Shown here: one piece after another, positions 18,073 to 27,130 of the stretch | Numbering within the stretch: the first letter of the stretch is position 1 | Layout of the letters: every line of letters begins with the position of its first letter | Assembly (NCBI RefSeq): GCF_009797935.1 | Contig: NZ_VOLC01000006.1 | Coordinates: forward strand, 1 to 64,000 | Length of the DNA stretch: 64,000 bases | Direction: 5' to 3' | DNA from: Lunatibacter salilacus | Lineage (GTDB): Bacteria > Bacteroidota > Bacteroidia > Cytophagales > Cyclobacteriaceae | Notes under the pieces: generated by a model | What the model was told of the DNA's origin: nothing | What the model saw: only the letters and a program-made list of their open reading frames with translations | Database searches by the model: none | Made by a program: the position numbers and the translations under genes

Positions 18073-18957
18073 TTAAAGATGTTTTACGGAGTAATTAAAA
18101 TCTGGTGACTTTGCAATAGCTTCTGACAAATGCGAACGATGGCACTGACAAGGTTCTGCTTCAAAACATGTTAAAGCAATGCGCTTATAATCTTTTAGCA
18201 GTTCTAAAATCTGTATTTGTGATGAAATAGATTCCATTAAGGTTGTATTGCGGTAATCTGCAAATAAACGGTCATAATCTGCCTGCGTCTCTAGTTCTTG
18301 ACGCTTGTCAGAGTTGATGCCGACTTCAGGAATATGCAAGTATTCAATTTCCAAGCTGTTGCAATACCGTTTCAACAAAGTTTTGCTAAAACCAAACTTC
18401 ATGCTCAACGGATTTTTCCGAACATCGACTAGCAACTTTACATTATTTTTTACAAGTTTTTGCAAATACATTTCCAAGGAAATGCCTTCATATCCAATGG
18501 TAAACAAAGTGGTTTCTTCATCTTTAGGCATTGCATTCTCCACTCGGTCATAAAGTTTACCCGGCAATACATCTTTGGCTATGGTGCTTCGAATGGCATA
18601 AAACGGAAAGTTCAAATAGGTATGCTTAATGAGGGCGTTACTGCCCATTTGTCCATAATCCGAAACTATTTCTTGCAAAAGCTTGGCGTCTGCTGGCTTC
18701 AGCTTTTGAAAATAGCTTACCAAATCGCTCTTACCATATTTATTTTCGGTTTCTGATAGAAAACCTTTTTTAGCCCTGGTATTCATATCCGCTTTAGCGG
18801 AATAGGAGTAACAACCGAATTTATAGGGTATAAAATCATACTCTGGATTTTGCTTTTTCATGGCATACAAAAACAGCAGCTTTTGGAAACGCAGCTTTTC
18901 CACTTCGCCACCAAGCAATTCAATTAATCCTAATATAATTTTTCGTCTATAAAACAT
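18073..18957 (-). CDS. DUF4065 (Panacea/SocA-like) fused to DUF488
   Basis: 294 residues. The N-terminal part (1-140) with KLRFQKLLFLYAMKKQNPEYDFIPYKFGCY resembles the DUF4065/Panacea domain found in SocA and many antitoxins. The C-terminal part (about 150-290) is DUF488: TLFTIGYEGISLEMYLQKL, LLVDVRKNP and the closing ALTCFEAEPCQCHRSHL with its conserved Cys and CHR. DUF488 is of unknown activity but recurs in defence neighbourhoods. The gene heads a two-gene unit with the 79-residue protein. A role in toxin neutralisation or phage defence is inference from domains and location beside a restriction locus. Confidence 0.8.
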   Translation of the reverse strand: MFYRRKIILGLIELLGGEVEKLRFQKLLFLYAMKKQNPEYDFIPYKFGCYSYSAKADMNTRAKKGFLSETENKYGKSDLVSYFQKLKPADAKLLQEIVSDYGQMGSNALIKHTYLNFPFYAIRSTIAKDVLPGKLYDRVENAMPKDEETTLFTIGYEGISLEMYLQKLVKNNVKLLVDVRKNPLSMKFGFSKTLLKRYCNSLEIEYLHIPEVGINSDKRQELETQADYDRLFADYRNTTLMESISSQIQILELLKDYKRIALTCFEAEPCQCHRSHLSEAIAKSPDFNYSVKHL

Positions 18958-19002
18958 CTTACAAATTTAGAATTTTTACGCCATTGACTTTATCATACTT
19001 TC

Positions 19003-19155
19003 TCAAAAAGCCACTTCTTCCGCACTAAACTTGTAGTTCAGGGATTTAATCACCGCTTCTTTTTGCTTAACCTCAGTAGTAAAGTCGTCATAGGTGAATA
19101 CATATCCCTTGGGTAGTCTATCTATAGTAAATGCTATGTATTCAGCTATTTTCAT
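19003..19155 (-). pseudogene. Truncated AbiEi/DUF6088-like antitoxin fragment
   Basis: A 50-codon frame beginning MKIAEYIAFTIDRLPKGYVF and TYDDFTTEVKQKEAVIKSLN, then SAEEVAF and stop. The first 40 residues match the winged-helix start of AbiEi-type (type IV toxin-antitoxin) regulators in Bacteroidota, which normally run to about 200 residues. The rest, and any AbiEii nucleotidyltransferase toxin, are missing here. Its promoter region with inverted repeats is still intact upstream. Either a decayed antitoxin gene or a small surviving DNA-binding domain. Confidence 0.6.
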
Positions 19156-19171
19156 CCTTTTTATTGTAGTG

Positions 19172-19205
19172 CAAAGGTTCTTAATTTGTCCAGTTTATTA
19201 GCAAA
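19172..19205 (-). promoter_or_regulatory. Probable promoter of the AbiEi fragment
   Basis: Reading the minus strand, TTTG (19202-19205) and AACCTTTG (19172-19179) are separated by 22 bp, close to the Bacteroidota TTTG / TAnnTTTG pattern; the -7 box differs at one position. It lies 17-50 bp upstream of the ATG at 19155, and the inverted repeat at 19189-19214 overlaps the spacer and -33 box. Confidence 0.35.
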
Positions 19206-19252
19206 AAAACTGGATATTTTTAAATTTTCAAGTTTTTAGTTCGTAAAACTTG
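19189..19252. promoter_or_regulatory. Two inverted repeats, likely operators
   Basis: Repeat 1: tccagttt (19189-19196) and aaactgga (19207-19214). Repeat 2: caagtttt (19229-19236) and aaaacttg (19245-19252). Both have 8-bp arms and similar cores (aaact-g), and are spaced 40 bp apart centre to centre, as expected for two sites of one dimeric regulator acting at the AbiEi-like gene's own promoter. Confidence 0.5.
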
Positions 19253-19330
19253 ACATTTTAGGGTAAGCCCCATTAATCATTAATAATTGACCATTAACCA
19301 TTATTGAGCATTGGCTCCATTATTTTAGGT

Positions 19331-22300
19331 TTATTGGCCTATTCTTGGATTATCAATCATTCTTTTCATGGTGTCAAATAATGCCTGGTAGAATGATTCA
19401 TCTTTTGCGTATAGTTTGTAAAGTTCAAGTTCTTTCCTGCGTTGTTGTCCCATGACATCATCCAAAATCTTCTTAAATGCCAAATCTCTGTTTTGTGCGT
19501 CTTTGTTGTCGGCTACTTTGGATTGATAGTCTGGATGCGCTTTTATATGTTTACTTATGGAAATAAACTTTACCCGCTGGTCTTCCGGTGTAGCATCCCA
19601 ACCATGGAACCATCTTTCATTGAAGGTTCTGATGATTTCATCCAACTGATCTTTTTCATCCTCGCCTCCGTGAGCACCCCTTGGGTTAGGGTTTTGTGGA
19701 TCTAATTCTGTTGCCGAATCGTCCAATCCAATAGCGTGATTCAGTTTGGTACGCTCTAAACCATAAGTGGACAAATCAACTGATTCCAACAACTCGTCAA
19801 TCAATGCATCTTCTCTGGTTTTCACAATCAGTTTAGGAATAAGGAATTTCAAAAACCAGAACAGCTTTTCCCATTCCAAGACCTCATAAGGCATAATAGA
19901 GGCCATTTGCCCGTATATTTTTACAAACTGCTTGGCTTTAATTTTAAAATCAACCTTCTCTTCTTCCTCTAATTCCAACTCCTGATTAAAACGGTCAGCG
20001 GCTACATCAATTATAGGACTGAGTTGCTGGGCATCGACCCCGTCAAAATACTTTTCTACAAAGGATTCTATTTCTGACCATTCATAAACGCCCACATCAT
20101 CTAATGTACCTTTCAATTCGTGGAGCACATTGATATCTGTAGCCCGGCTCAATGATGTGGAAGTATAAAATGGATCAAAAGAGTTTTTGATGTCATCCAC
20201 TTGATTGAAGAAATCCAGGATGAACAAGTCTTCTGTTTTCTTGCCCAATTTGTCTGCTGCCCTGTTTAATCTGCTCAATGCTTGTACAGCCAATACACCT
20301 TGTAATTTCTTATCCACATACATGGTACAAAGCTTTGGCTGATCAAAACCCGTGAGGTATTTATTAGCGACTACCAACAAGCGATAATCATCAGAATCGA
20401 AATTATCCCGGGTGTCCTTTTCTGCAAAACCATTTAATTCTGCCTCAGAGTATTCAACGCCATCAACTGTTTTCTTACCGGAGAATGCAATTGCGATCTT
20501 AAATGGATTGCCTTTATCATTCAGGATGTTTCGCATGGCTAAGAAGTAACGAACTGCTGAAATGATATCCTGGGTAACCACCATGCCTTTAGCTTTCCCT
20601 TTTAGCTTCTTGGTGTTGTACACTTTACTGATAAAGTGATCCATCATGATTTCTGCTTTGGTGGCGATGGTACGTTTATCCCGCTCTACATAAGCACGTA
20701 ACTTCTTCTGGGCTTTTTTGGTATCGAAAAGTGGATTATCCTCAATGGATTTTTCTATTTCGTAATAGCTTTTATAGGTAGTATAGTTTGCTAATACATC
20801 CAGTATAAAGCCTTCCTCAATGGCTTGTTTCATGGAATACAAGTGAAAAGGCTTGAAAGATCCATCTTCCTGTTTGCTGCCGAAACGCTCAAGAGTTGCA
20901 TTTTTTGGGGTTGCCGTAAATGCTAAGTAAGATGCATTGCCTTTCATTTTCCGGGCTTGCATGGCTTTCAGGATTTTGTCCTGGGGGTCTTCTTCCTCCC
21001 TGTCCTGAGCGGAGTCGAAGGATTCCTCATTTGCTCCCATACCCATGGCCTGATTCATAGTGCCTGCTGCTGTGCCACTTTGAGAACTGTGTGCCTCATC
21101 TATGATTACTGCAAATCGCTTGTCGCTCAAATCAGCAATGCCTTCTACAATGAAAGGAAATTTTTGGATAGTGGTAATGATGATCTTTTTGCCTTGTTCC
21201 AGGCTGTTTTTCAAATCATTGGAGGAATAAGCTGGAGCAATAATATTTTTGACCTCTGAAAATTCCTTGATATTCTCACGTAGCTGCTTGTCCAGCAGTC
21301 TTCTATCTGTCACTACTATTACCGAGTCGAATAAAGGATTCTGAATGCCCTTGGAACCTGGTAGACCTTCTCTTTCGGGATAGGTTTCTATCAACTGATA
21401 AGCTGCCCAGGTAATGGAGTTGGATTTTCCCGACCCTGCCGAATGCTGGATCAAATAGGTATGTCCAACACCCTTTTTCGAAGCATGGTTGAGTATTTTC
21501 CGTACCACATCCATTTGATGATACCGTGGAAAATATAGTGTTCGCTTATTCAAAGCATCTGTGGCTTTGCCATCAAAGCGAACAAAGTGTTGAATGATAT
21601 TGGCTAAACTTTCTCTCTTGAAAACTTCTTCCCAAAGGTAAGCAGATTTATGTCCAAATGGATTTGGGGGATTGCCTTTTCCGTCGTTGTGGCCTTTGTT
21701 GAATGGTAAAAAAAAGGATTTGTCCCCTTCCAACTTAGTACACATATATACTTCATCCGTATCTACGGCAAAGTGCACAATAGCCCGGCCAAATTGGAGA
21801 AGGGGTTGGCGAATGTCTCTATCGTACTTGTATTGCTTAATCCCATGTACTTTGGCGTTTTGTCCTGTCCATTGGTTTTTGAGTTCGAGTGTAGCGATGG
21901 CTATACCATTGACAAACACTACCATGTCTATTTCTTCCCGTTGGTTTTCCAGGTTATAGCGAACTTGACGGGTAACGCTGAACTCGTTTTTTTCAAAGTT
22001 ATCTTTTACCGTTTGACTACTGCTGGCCATGGGCAATTGAAACAGTAAGGTGAAATGAGCATCTTCTACCTCCAACCCTTTTCGAAGCAAACGCAGGATG
22101 CCGTATTTTTTCACCATTCGATCGAAGCGTTCCAAAATTTTGAGTCTCCTATCGGTAGATCGCTTTAATTTATCAAGCTCTTCTTTTTGTGTGTTCTCCA
22201 AAAAATGCCAAAAACGATTTTCATCCAACGCATATTTAGCGTTGAAATCATTCGCATGACCCATATAAAAGCCATTTCCACTACGATAGATTTCAGCGGG

Positions 22301-22408
22301 TTCTGAAACCACCATCAAGTCATTCCCTATGTCCTCGGAAGAGGCACCAGTTAAAACTTTTTCTATGGCCGCTTCAAGGGCTGCTTCGTTGGTTTTACTT
22401 GTAGTCAT
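19331..22408 (-). CDS. hsdR: Type I restriction endonuclease subunit R
   Basis: About 1025 residues from the ATG at 22408 (TTG at 22414 discounted). It is the DNA-translocating and cleaving subunit. The PD-(D/E)XK nuclease has D161, E175 and K177 in EEIDMVVFVNGIAI and ATLELKN. The SF2 motor has Walker A at HSAGSGKSN (322-330), DEAH at 437-440, TATP after it, and the QALSRLNRA motif VI. Residues 463-471 (SFDSAQDRE) come from a dispersed repeat inserted in frame between motor motifs. It is the last gene of the restriction locus, and its start overlaps the DUF4062 remnant by 14 bp. A complete enzyme is expected with HsdM and HsdS. Confidence 0.96.
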   Translation of the reverse strand: MTTSKTNEAALEAAIEKVLTGASSEDIGNDLMVVSEPAEIYRSGNGFYMGHANDFNAKYALDENRFWHFLENTQKEELDKLKRSTDRRLKILERFDRMVKKYGILRLLRKGLEVEDAHFTLLFQLPMASSSQTVKDNFEKNEFSVTRQVRYNLENQREEIDMVVFVNGIAIATLELKNQWTGQNAKVHGIKQYKYDRDIRQPLLQFGRAIVHFAVDTDEVYMCTKLEGDKSFFLPFNKGHNDGKGNPPNPFGHKSAYLWEEVFKRESLANIIQHFVRFDGKATDALNKRTLYFPRYHQMDVVRKILNHASKKGVGHTYLIQHSAGSGKSNSITWAAYQLIETYPEREGLPGSKGIQNPLFDSVIVVTDRRLLDKQLRENIKEFSEVKNIIAPAYSSNDLKNSLEQGKKIIITTIQKFPFIVEGIADLSDKRFAVIIDEAHSSQSGTAAGTMNQAMGMGANEESFDSAQDREEEDPQDKILKAMQARKMKGNASYLAFTATPKNATLERFGSKQEDGSFKPFHLYSMKQAIEEGFILDVLANYTTYKSYYEIEKSIEDNPLFDTKKAQKKLRAYVERDKRTIATKAEIMMDHFISKVYNTKKLKGKAKGMVVTQDIISAVRYFLAMRNILNDKGNPFKIAIAFSGKKTVDGVEYSEAELNGFAEKDTRDNFDSDDYRLLVVANKYLTGFDQPKLCTMYVDKKLQGVLAVQALSRLNRAADKLGKKTEDLFILDFFNQVDDIKNSFDPFYTSTSLSRATDINVLHELKGTLDDVGVYEWSEIESFVEKYFDGVDAQQLSPIIDVAADRFNQELELEEEEKVDFKIKAKQFVKIYGQMASIMPYEVLEWEKLFWFLKFLIPKLIVKTREDALIDELLESVDLSTYGLERTKLNHAIGLDDSATELDPQNPNPRGAHGGEDEKDQLDEIIRTFNERWFHGWDATPEDQRVKFISISKHIKAHPDYQSKVADNKDAQNRDLAFKKILDDVMGQQRRKELELYKLYAKDESFYQALFDTMKRMIDNPRIGQ
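20996..21022. repeat. In-frame dispersed repeat inside hsdR
   Basis: The string ctgtcctgagcggagtcgaa and flanks encode SFDSAQDRE in hsdR. The same peptide, from the same DNA string, is a familiar intruder in predicted proteins of Bacteroidota and some other phyla, from general recollection. It sits in an acidic, poorly conserved loop (NEESFDSAQDREEED) where insertion should be tolerated. Confidence 0.7.
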
Positions 22409-22949
22409 GGGCAATTTTTTGTTTTATTTCCAGTCCAGCTTTTGTCAATCGGTAGCACTGTTTCTTACTTTTCGGATTATCTGGAATGGTCATTTCAATC
22501 CATTTGTACTCTGTTGCAGGATCAAGATAGTTTTCATTAATATTTGTCCGATGCGTAAATCCCAACCTTTCCATCATTTCATCCCTACATAGCTCTCCAT
22601 CCAATATCCACAAAAGTCGGTGTCGCAAGTATTCAAGGTATATAAATAATTGATCATGTGCGGTAACCTGGTCGGTGCCCGAAGAAGTGCGCCAAATCAT
22701 AACCGAAAATGATTTACTATCTTCAAACCCATACTCAACACCCAATATACCCAAGTGGATATCAGCTTTTTTAACTTCATGGAGGTAAACTTTTCCAGGA
22801 TTATCACCCGTAGCAGCCACTTCTTTAAACAAAAAAACATCAAAAAACAGCATCAACAACTCATCCTCTCGAATATAGGAAGATACAGCTTGCCTAATAG
22901 CCGCAAACTCCGTTTGAACACTTGATAAGAGAATTGTTTCTTTGGGCAT
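22395..22949 (-). pseudogene. Internally deleted DUF4062 / HATPase_c_4 / winged-helix gene
   Basis: 184 codons. The N-terminal 95 residues (ETILLSSVQTEFAAIRQAV ... VKKADIHLGILGVEYGFED) are a DUF4062 (TIR-like) domain. From SFSVMIWR onward the sequence is the tail of a HATPase_c_4/AlbA-type protein with a Fic-like winged helix: EYKWIEMTIPDNPKSKKQ and YRLTKAGLEIKQ. In full-length relatives several hundred residues, the AlbA and ATPase domains, lie between these parts. The frame is kept across the deletion, so a small fusion protein could still be made. It starts 93 bp after the second DUF262 gene. Confidence 0.65.
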
Positions 22950-23041
22950 TCAGATAAATTTACATAGGTCAGTTTAAAAACAAGATTTCAAATTTTTCTA
23001 TGGTGTCCACAATGATGTTATTTTGGTTTTTAAGATCCGAC

Positions 23042-25339
23042 TCAGATTCTTTGCAAAATTTGATTTACAGCACTCTCTATATCGTCATAAATATAAATTT
23101 CCTCGACAGGTTTTGATGACTCTGCGTCTGTTAGTCCAAATTTTCCAATGCCTCTGTTGAAATCTAGATCGATTATTTTTTCACCTTTTTTAAACTCTAT
23201 CTTGGGATTTGAGTTTTCACCCTTCCCATAACGGTACTTTAGCTCAAATTCATGCTTCTTTTTCTCATTCGCTAGAAACCAGTCGAGGGTAAAGAGCTCA
23301 GAAAATCGCCCTGATATTCTAGTTGAATTTAGTAGAAAGATTGAGTGGTTATATTTTCTTATATGATGTTGATTAGAATAATCTAAAACCGTCGGATTAA
23401 ATAAGATTGTGTTAGTATATTTATCTTCTGATCTATATGATTTACAGATGATTTCTAGACTGGAAATAATATTTTCTGAATCAAATTCAGGAAGATATAT
23501 CAATTCATCTATCAATGAAAGGTTTGCTTGGATGAATCTCCTCCAATTTTCATTTCTATCCCTGAGAGTCCCTCTAATATTTTTTGGAAAGTAATACTTA
23601 TTTAATTCAGGTTTGAAATAGGAGTCCATCTGAGAAAGGAAGGATCTAAATAAGAGGTAGTTGCTTTGGTTAAGTACATCTTCAGAAAATAAAGCTCTGA
23701 TCTTTTCCCCTTTCACAATCAAATGATCGAAATCATTTTTAGCGATTTCAAGAATAAAGCCGATTTGTCCATAAAAGTAATTATGGGTTTCCAGTTTAAT
23801 AAATTGAGATTCCCATTCAATTTCTAGATTTTCTATGATCAATTTTGACTTGAGAACCTCTTCTTTGACTTGTTCTCCGTCAAAGAAGTCTATGCAACCC
23901 TCTAATTGAGAAAGTTTTTCGTATACATTTTTAGATCCGAGGATATTTATTAAAGAGTCAATACTTCTACAAGCAGTTCTATGCAAATAGGCTGTTTCAA
24001 TCGGTGTATTGAATATTAGGTTTCCGATAACCCTGGCCCATTGTTCAAAAAAAGTGAAGTCTCCACCATTGTTAATGATATACCGGGACAACGCATACTG
24101 ATAGGTATTGTTAGGAAAGTTTAAACCTTGATTATTCTTGAAAAAATATTCTTTCAATGAATTAACCTGGTAACTCTCGTAAAAGCTGTAGTCTTTCTCC
24201 ATTCCGCTGAAAATATCCAATAGAGTGATGTAGCGATCAATGTTTTTGGAGAAGGTTTCGTTACTTTCAAAAAGAGGTATAAGATCTTTTTGACTGGAAG
24301 TCCTAAGCAGCTCTGTACTCTTGTCTGCATTGATCTCTGATGCGGCACTCTCATCAGTGTATTTTTCTATTAGGTAGTCACTTAGATATAAACTCTTAAA
24401 AAACTGAAGATACTTTTCGTCAATTTCTTCGACTTCTTTCACATGAACCCAAAAAAGGTCAAACCACTCAATGTCTAATTTCCGACCTAAATCCTTGTCG
24501 CCAATTCTATCTTTATGGTTTTGTAGTAGCCATGCCTTAAAATTTTCAAAACCAGACAATGACTTCCCCCTAGCATTCATTTTCACATACAATTCGTCAG
24601 TAAGATCAAACTCATCCAAATCAAAAAAATCAAAAGACACCACATTCAAGTCAGTCAAAGCTTCCCAAGCTTCATCACTTTTGATGTTTTTTTCTTTAAC
24701 AATTCTTTCTATTTGTTTGAGAACAGACAGCATGCTATTTACCGTCGGATCTTTGATCCATGAAGTAAAAAACAATTCATCGTTCAAAATCGCTTGGAAT
24801 AGACCTTTCTCCAATTGTAAATTAAGAATTCTTGAGTCACAAAGCAATTCCAAAAATTCTTTTGAACTATTTCTGGTTGTATAAGTAAATCTTTTTAGAA
24901 TTTCTAAACCCATTTCATCCCTATTCAAAAAGGCAAAATACCAATGGATTAAAAACAGTGTGGTTAGTCTTTGCTGACCATCTAACGGGATAAATGTGAC
25001 AATTTCGGATTGTTGCTCTGATTTTTTAGAAGTTGAAAACTCAACTTTCAAATAGAGATTTGCAGCGTAATTTTGGACAGAATGTAATAATGAATCTATA
25101 CTGTGCTTATTTTTCTCCAGTAAATGGAAATTCTCTTTTCCCTCTAACTTGCCATAAATAAAATCTAAGTGAAGTTTTTTACTTGGATCCTTACAGGAAG
25201 ATAAAATTGATTCTATCAATTTTCTACTGATCTCATGGGCACTCTTTCTGCCATAAGTATAATCTCTCTGAATGGTCGGAATTTCAATGCTATATTCACA
25301 AATCAACTTCCAAAAGCTGATTTTTATTTCTTTGTTCAT
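23042..25339 (-). CDS. DUF262-domain protein (first of a pair)
   Basis: 765 residues. The N-terminal DUF262 (ParB/Srx-like nucleotidase-nuclease) domain shows IPTIQRDYTYG (20-30) and the hallmark DGQQRLTTLFL (120-130). DUF262 proteins drive NTP-dependent restriction of modified DNA in GmrSD, BrxU and SspE. This one has no HNH motif; the rest (about 330-765) is an unknown helical region. Its ATG overlaps the stop of the upstream DUF262-HNH gene by 4 bp (ATGA), so the two are translationally coupled. A partner or specificity role for the HNH-bearing protein is inferred. Confidence 0.85.
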   Translation of the reverse strand: MNKEIKISFWKLICEYSIEIPTIQRDYTYGRKSAHEISRKLIESILSSCKDPSKKLHLDFIYGKLEGKENFHLLEKNKHSIDSLLHSVQNYAANLYLKVEFSTSKKSEQQSEIVTFIPLDGQQRLTTLFLIHWYFAFLNRDEMGLEILKRFTYTTRNSSKEFLELLCDSRILNLQLEKGLFQAILNDELFFTSWIKDPTVNSMLSVLKQIERIVKEKNIKSDEAWEALTDLNVVSFDFFDLDEFDLTDELYVKMNARGKSLSGFENFKAWLLQNHKDRIGDKDLGRKLDIEWFDLFWVHVKEVEEIDEKYLQFFKSLYLSDYLIEKYTDESAASEINADKSTELLRTSSQKDLIPLFESNETFSKNIDRYITLLDIFSGMEKDYSFYESYQVNSLKEYFFKNNQGLNFPNNTYQYALSRYIINNGGDFTFFEQWARVIGNLIFNTPIETAYLHRTACRSIDSLINILGSKNVYEKLSQLEGCIDFFDGEQVKEEVLKSKLIIENLEIEWESQFIKLETHNYFYGQIGFILEIAKNDFDHLIVKGEKIRALFSEDVLNQSNYLLFRSFLSQMDSYFKPELNKYYFPKNIRGTLRDRNENWRRFIQANLSLIDELIYLPEFDSENIISSLEIICKSYRSEDKYTNTILFNPTVLDYSNQHHIRKYNHSIFLLNSTRISGRFSELFTLDWFLANEKKKHEFELKYRYGKGENSNPKIEFKKGEKIIDLDFNRGIGKFGLTDAESSKPVEEIYIYDDIESAVNQILQRI

Positions 25340-27129
25340 GATTCTATCGGAAAGTATTTGTTTAACTGGTCTTTGATATGGTTTTTGTACTCTTCCATAT
25401 CCTTTATACCAAAAATTTTATCGGTTATATTTTCCTCTTCTTTAGAAAAAGCTTTGGTAAATACGTCTTTAGTACCATTCGGAATATATGTGATTTCATC
25501 ATCTGACGATTTCTGATAATAGATTTCTAGGATTTCCTTCCTCTTATCAGTAAAAATCTTGTTCCCCAATTTACTATTGGTATTCCGGTCAAGTAAACAG
25601 AGGTTTCCTATTTCATGAAGTGATAATTCATCACTTATTTTCTCTATCACCTCTTCGTAGACTAGTCGGTCATTTTTTTCAAATCTAAAATCAGCAAATT
25701 TCGAATCCAAATCTCTTTTACTTGAAAAATTGTCAATCAGACTAGAGATTCTCCCGACTACTTCCTTGCTGTCCGGATCAGTAATTTTATCAAAATAAGT
25801 TTGATAGGATTTTAGCCATCCTATTACATCTCTGATGGTTTTGAATCCTCTTGGGTTTTGAGGATTGATGTGTTCCACACTCCATTTTTCATTGAGGTAG
25901 AGGTTAAAAGGAAATTTTTCATCAGAAGACCTATTTAAGTAATCTTCGATATTCAAGAGGAGTAAGATATTTTGGCAGGCAATTCTATATTTCTCGTAAT
26001 GGAGATTTTCTAGTCTATGATAAGCTATTTTTTCACCTTCAATATCTTTGGTTTTTGAGAGTTGATCTCGAATCTCTCTCAAAAGGAGCTCTTTGAATTC
26101 TTCTTTTGTTGGACCTTTACTCATTTCTACAATGCTGGATAACCTTTTGTATTTCGTGACGATTAAGAATCCAATGTAATGAAAGAGCTTCTTGTCTGTA
26201 TACCACTCCTCTATTTTATTAAAGGTTTGTTTAATAGCTTGCCAGTCTAGTTGTTCTCCTGTCTGAAACTTTTTATCATATTTTTTGTAAGATGTCTTCC
26301 TCTGATCCTCTGTATCGATCTTTGGTACTTGATTGGCTAAATCTATGATCAAGTCTATCCGTGTATCAAGGTTGTTGTAATAATCATTGTCACAGATAAA
26401 CGACCAAAAAGTATCATTTTGCAACTGATTCTCTATCCTGTCCCAATCACTGGCAAGATCAAAGGCCTTCAACTTCCCGATTTCGTTAGAATTTTGTTTT
26501 TGAATATCTAAAATGAACAAAGCTTTAATGAGTTCTGAATTGGTCAGTGGGATTTTTCCAGCATTTAAGTTCAGAAATACAGCCTCTGGTGAGATGTCAG
26601 GGTTATTCAGCGAGATATCATACCAAATTATGTGAACCGAATTTTTAAGCTTGGCGAAAAATTCTACTCTATCCGCCTTGCTTTCATCAAACCACTTCTT
26701 GATTTCCTTGTAGACTTTGAAGAAAAAATAGATGTCAACGTTATTAAAGCTGCCGTTTTGGTTTATGAAGGTTTCCCAGGTTGAGTTTGAATAGTCATCC
26801 AGTAACTGTAAACCAGTATCCAAAAACTCCCTTGTTTTCTCTCTTGTTTGATAGGAAATACTGTAAAATGAGTTATCCTGTAAAAAATGTAAAATAAGGT
26901 AAATTGACGTGACTCGCTGTTGTCCATCTATCAACTCTACTTGGTCATTGCGCTGATGTACCAATAGTGGTTGCAAACAATACTTTCCATGTGTATGATT
27001 ATGAATATCATTTAACAAATCTCTGATTTGCTGATCTTCCCATTTATAACCTCTTTGATAATCCTTCACCACAAAGTGGAGATTTTTTAAATCACTAATG
27101 GGTCTAAAGTCTATGTATTCTGTTTTCAT
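25336..27129 (-). CDS. DUF262 plus DUF1524 (HNH) protein, GmrSD-like
   Basis: 597 residues. DUF262 motifs are QRGYKW (25-30) and IDGQQRVTS (67-75). A C-terminal DUF1524 His-Me finger nuclease is seen in WSVEHINPQNPRG and LSLHEIGNLCLLDRNTNSKLGNKIF. This is the architecture of GmrSD-type type IV restriction enzymes that cut DNA with modified cytosine or phosphorothioate. It begins 1 bp after hsdS and overlaps the next DUF262 gene by 4 bp, so it is embedded in the type I operon. It may act independently, or guard DNA that type I cannot cut. Confidence 0.9.
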   Translation of the reverse strand: MKTEYIDFRPISDLKNLHFVVKDYQRGYKWEDQQIRDLLNDIHNHTHGKYCLQPLLVHQRNDQVELIDGQQRVTSIYLILHFLQDNSFYSISYQTREKTREFLDTGLQLLDDYSNSTWETFINQNGSFNNVDIYFFFKVYKEIKKWFDESKADRVEFFAKLKNSVHIIWYDISLNNPDISPEAVFLNLNAGKIPLTNSELIKALFILDIQKQNSNEIGKLKAFDLASDWDRIENQLQNDTFWSFICDNDYYNNLDTRIDLIIDLANQVPKIDTEDQRKTSYKKYDKKFQTGEQLDWQAIKQTFNKIEEWYTDKKLFHYIGFLIVTKYKRLSSIVEMSKGPTKEEFKELLLREIRDQLSKTKDIEGEKIAYHRLENLHYEKYRIACQNILLLLNIEDYLNRSSDEKFPFNLYLNEKWSVEHINPQNPRGFKTIRDVIGWLKSYQTYFDKITDPDSKEVVGRISSLIDNFSSKRDLDSKFADFRFEKNDRLVYEEVIEKISDELSLHEIGNLCLLDRNTNSKLGNKIFTDKRKEILEIYYQKSSDDEITYIPNGTKDVFTKAFSKEEENITDKIFGIKDMEEYKNHIKDQLNKYFPIES

Positions 27130-27130
27130 A

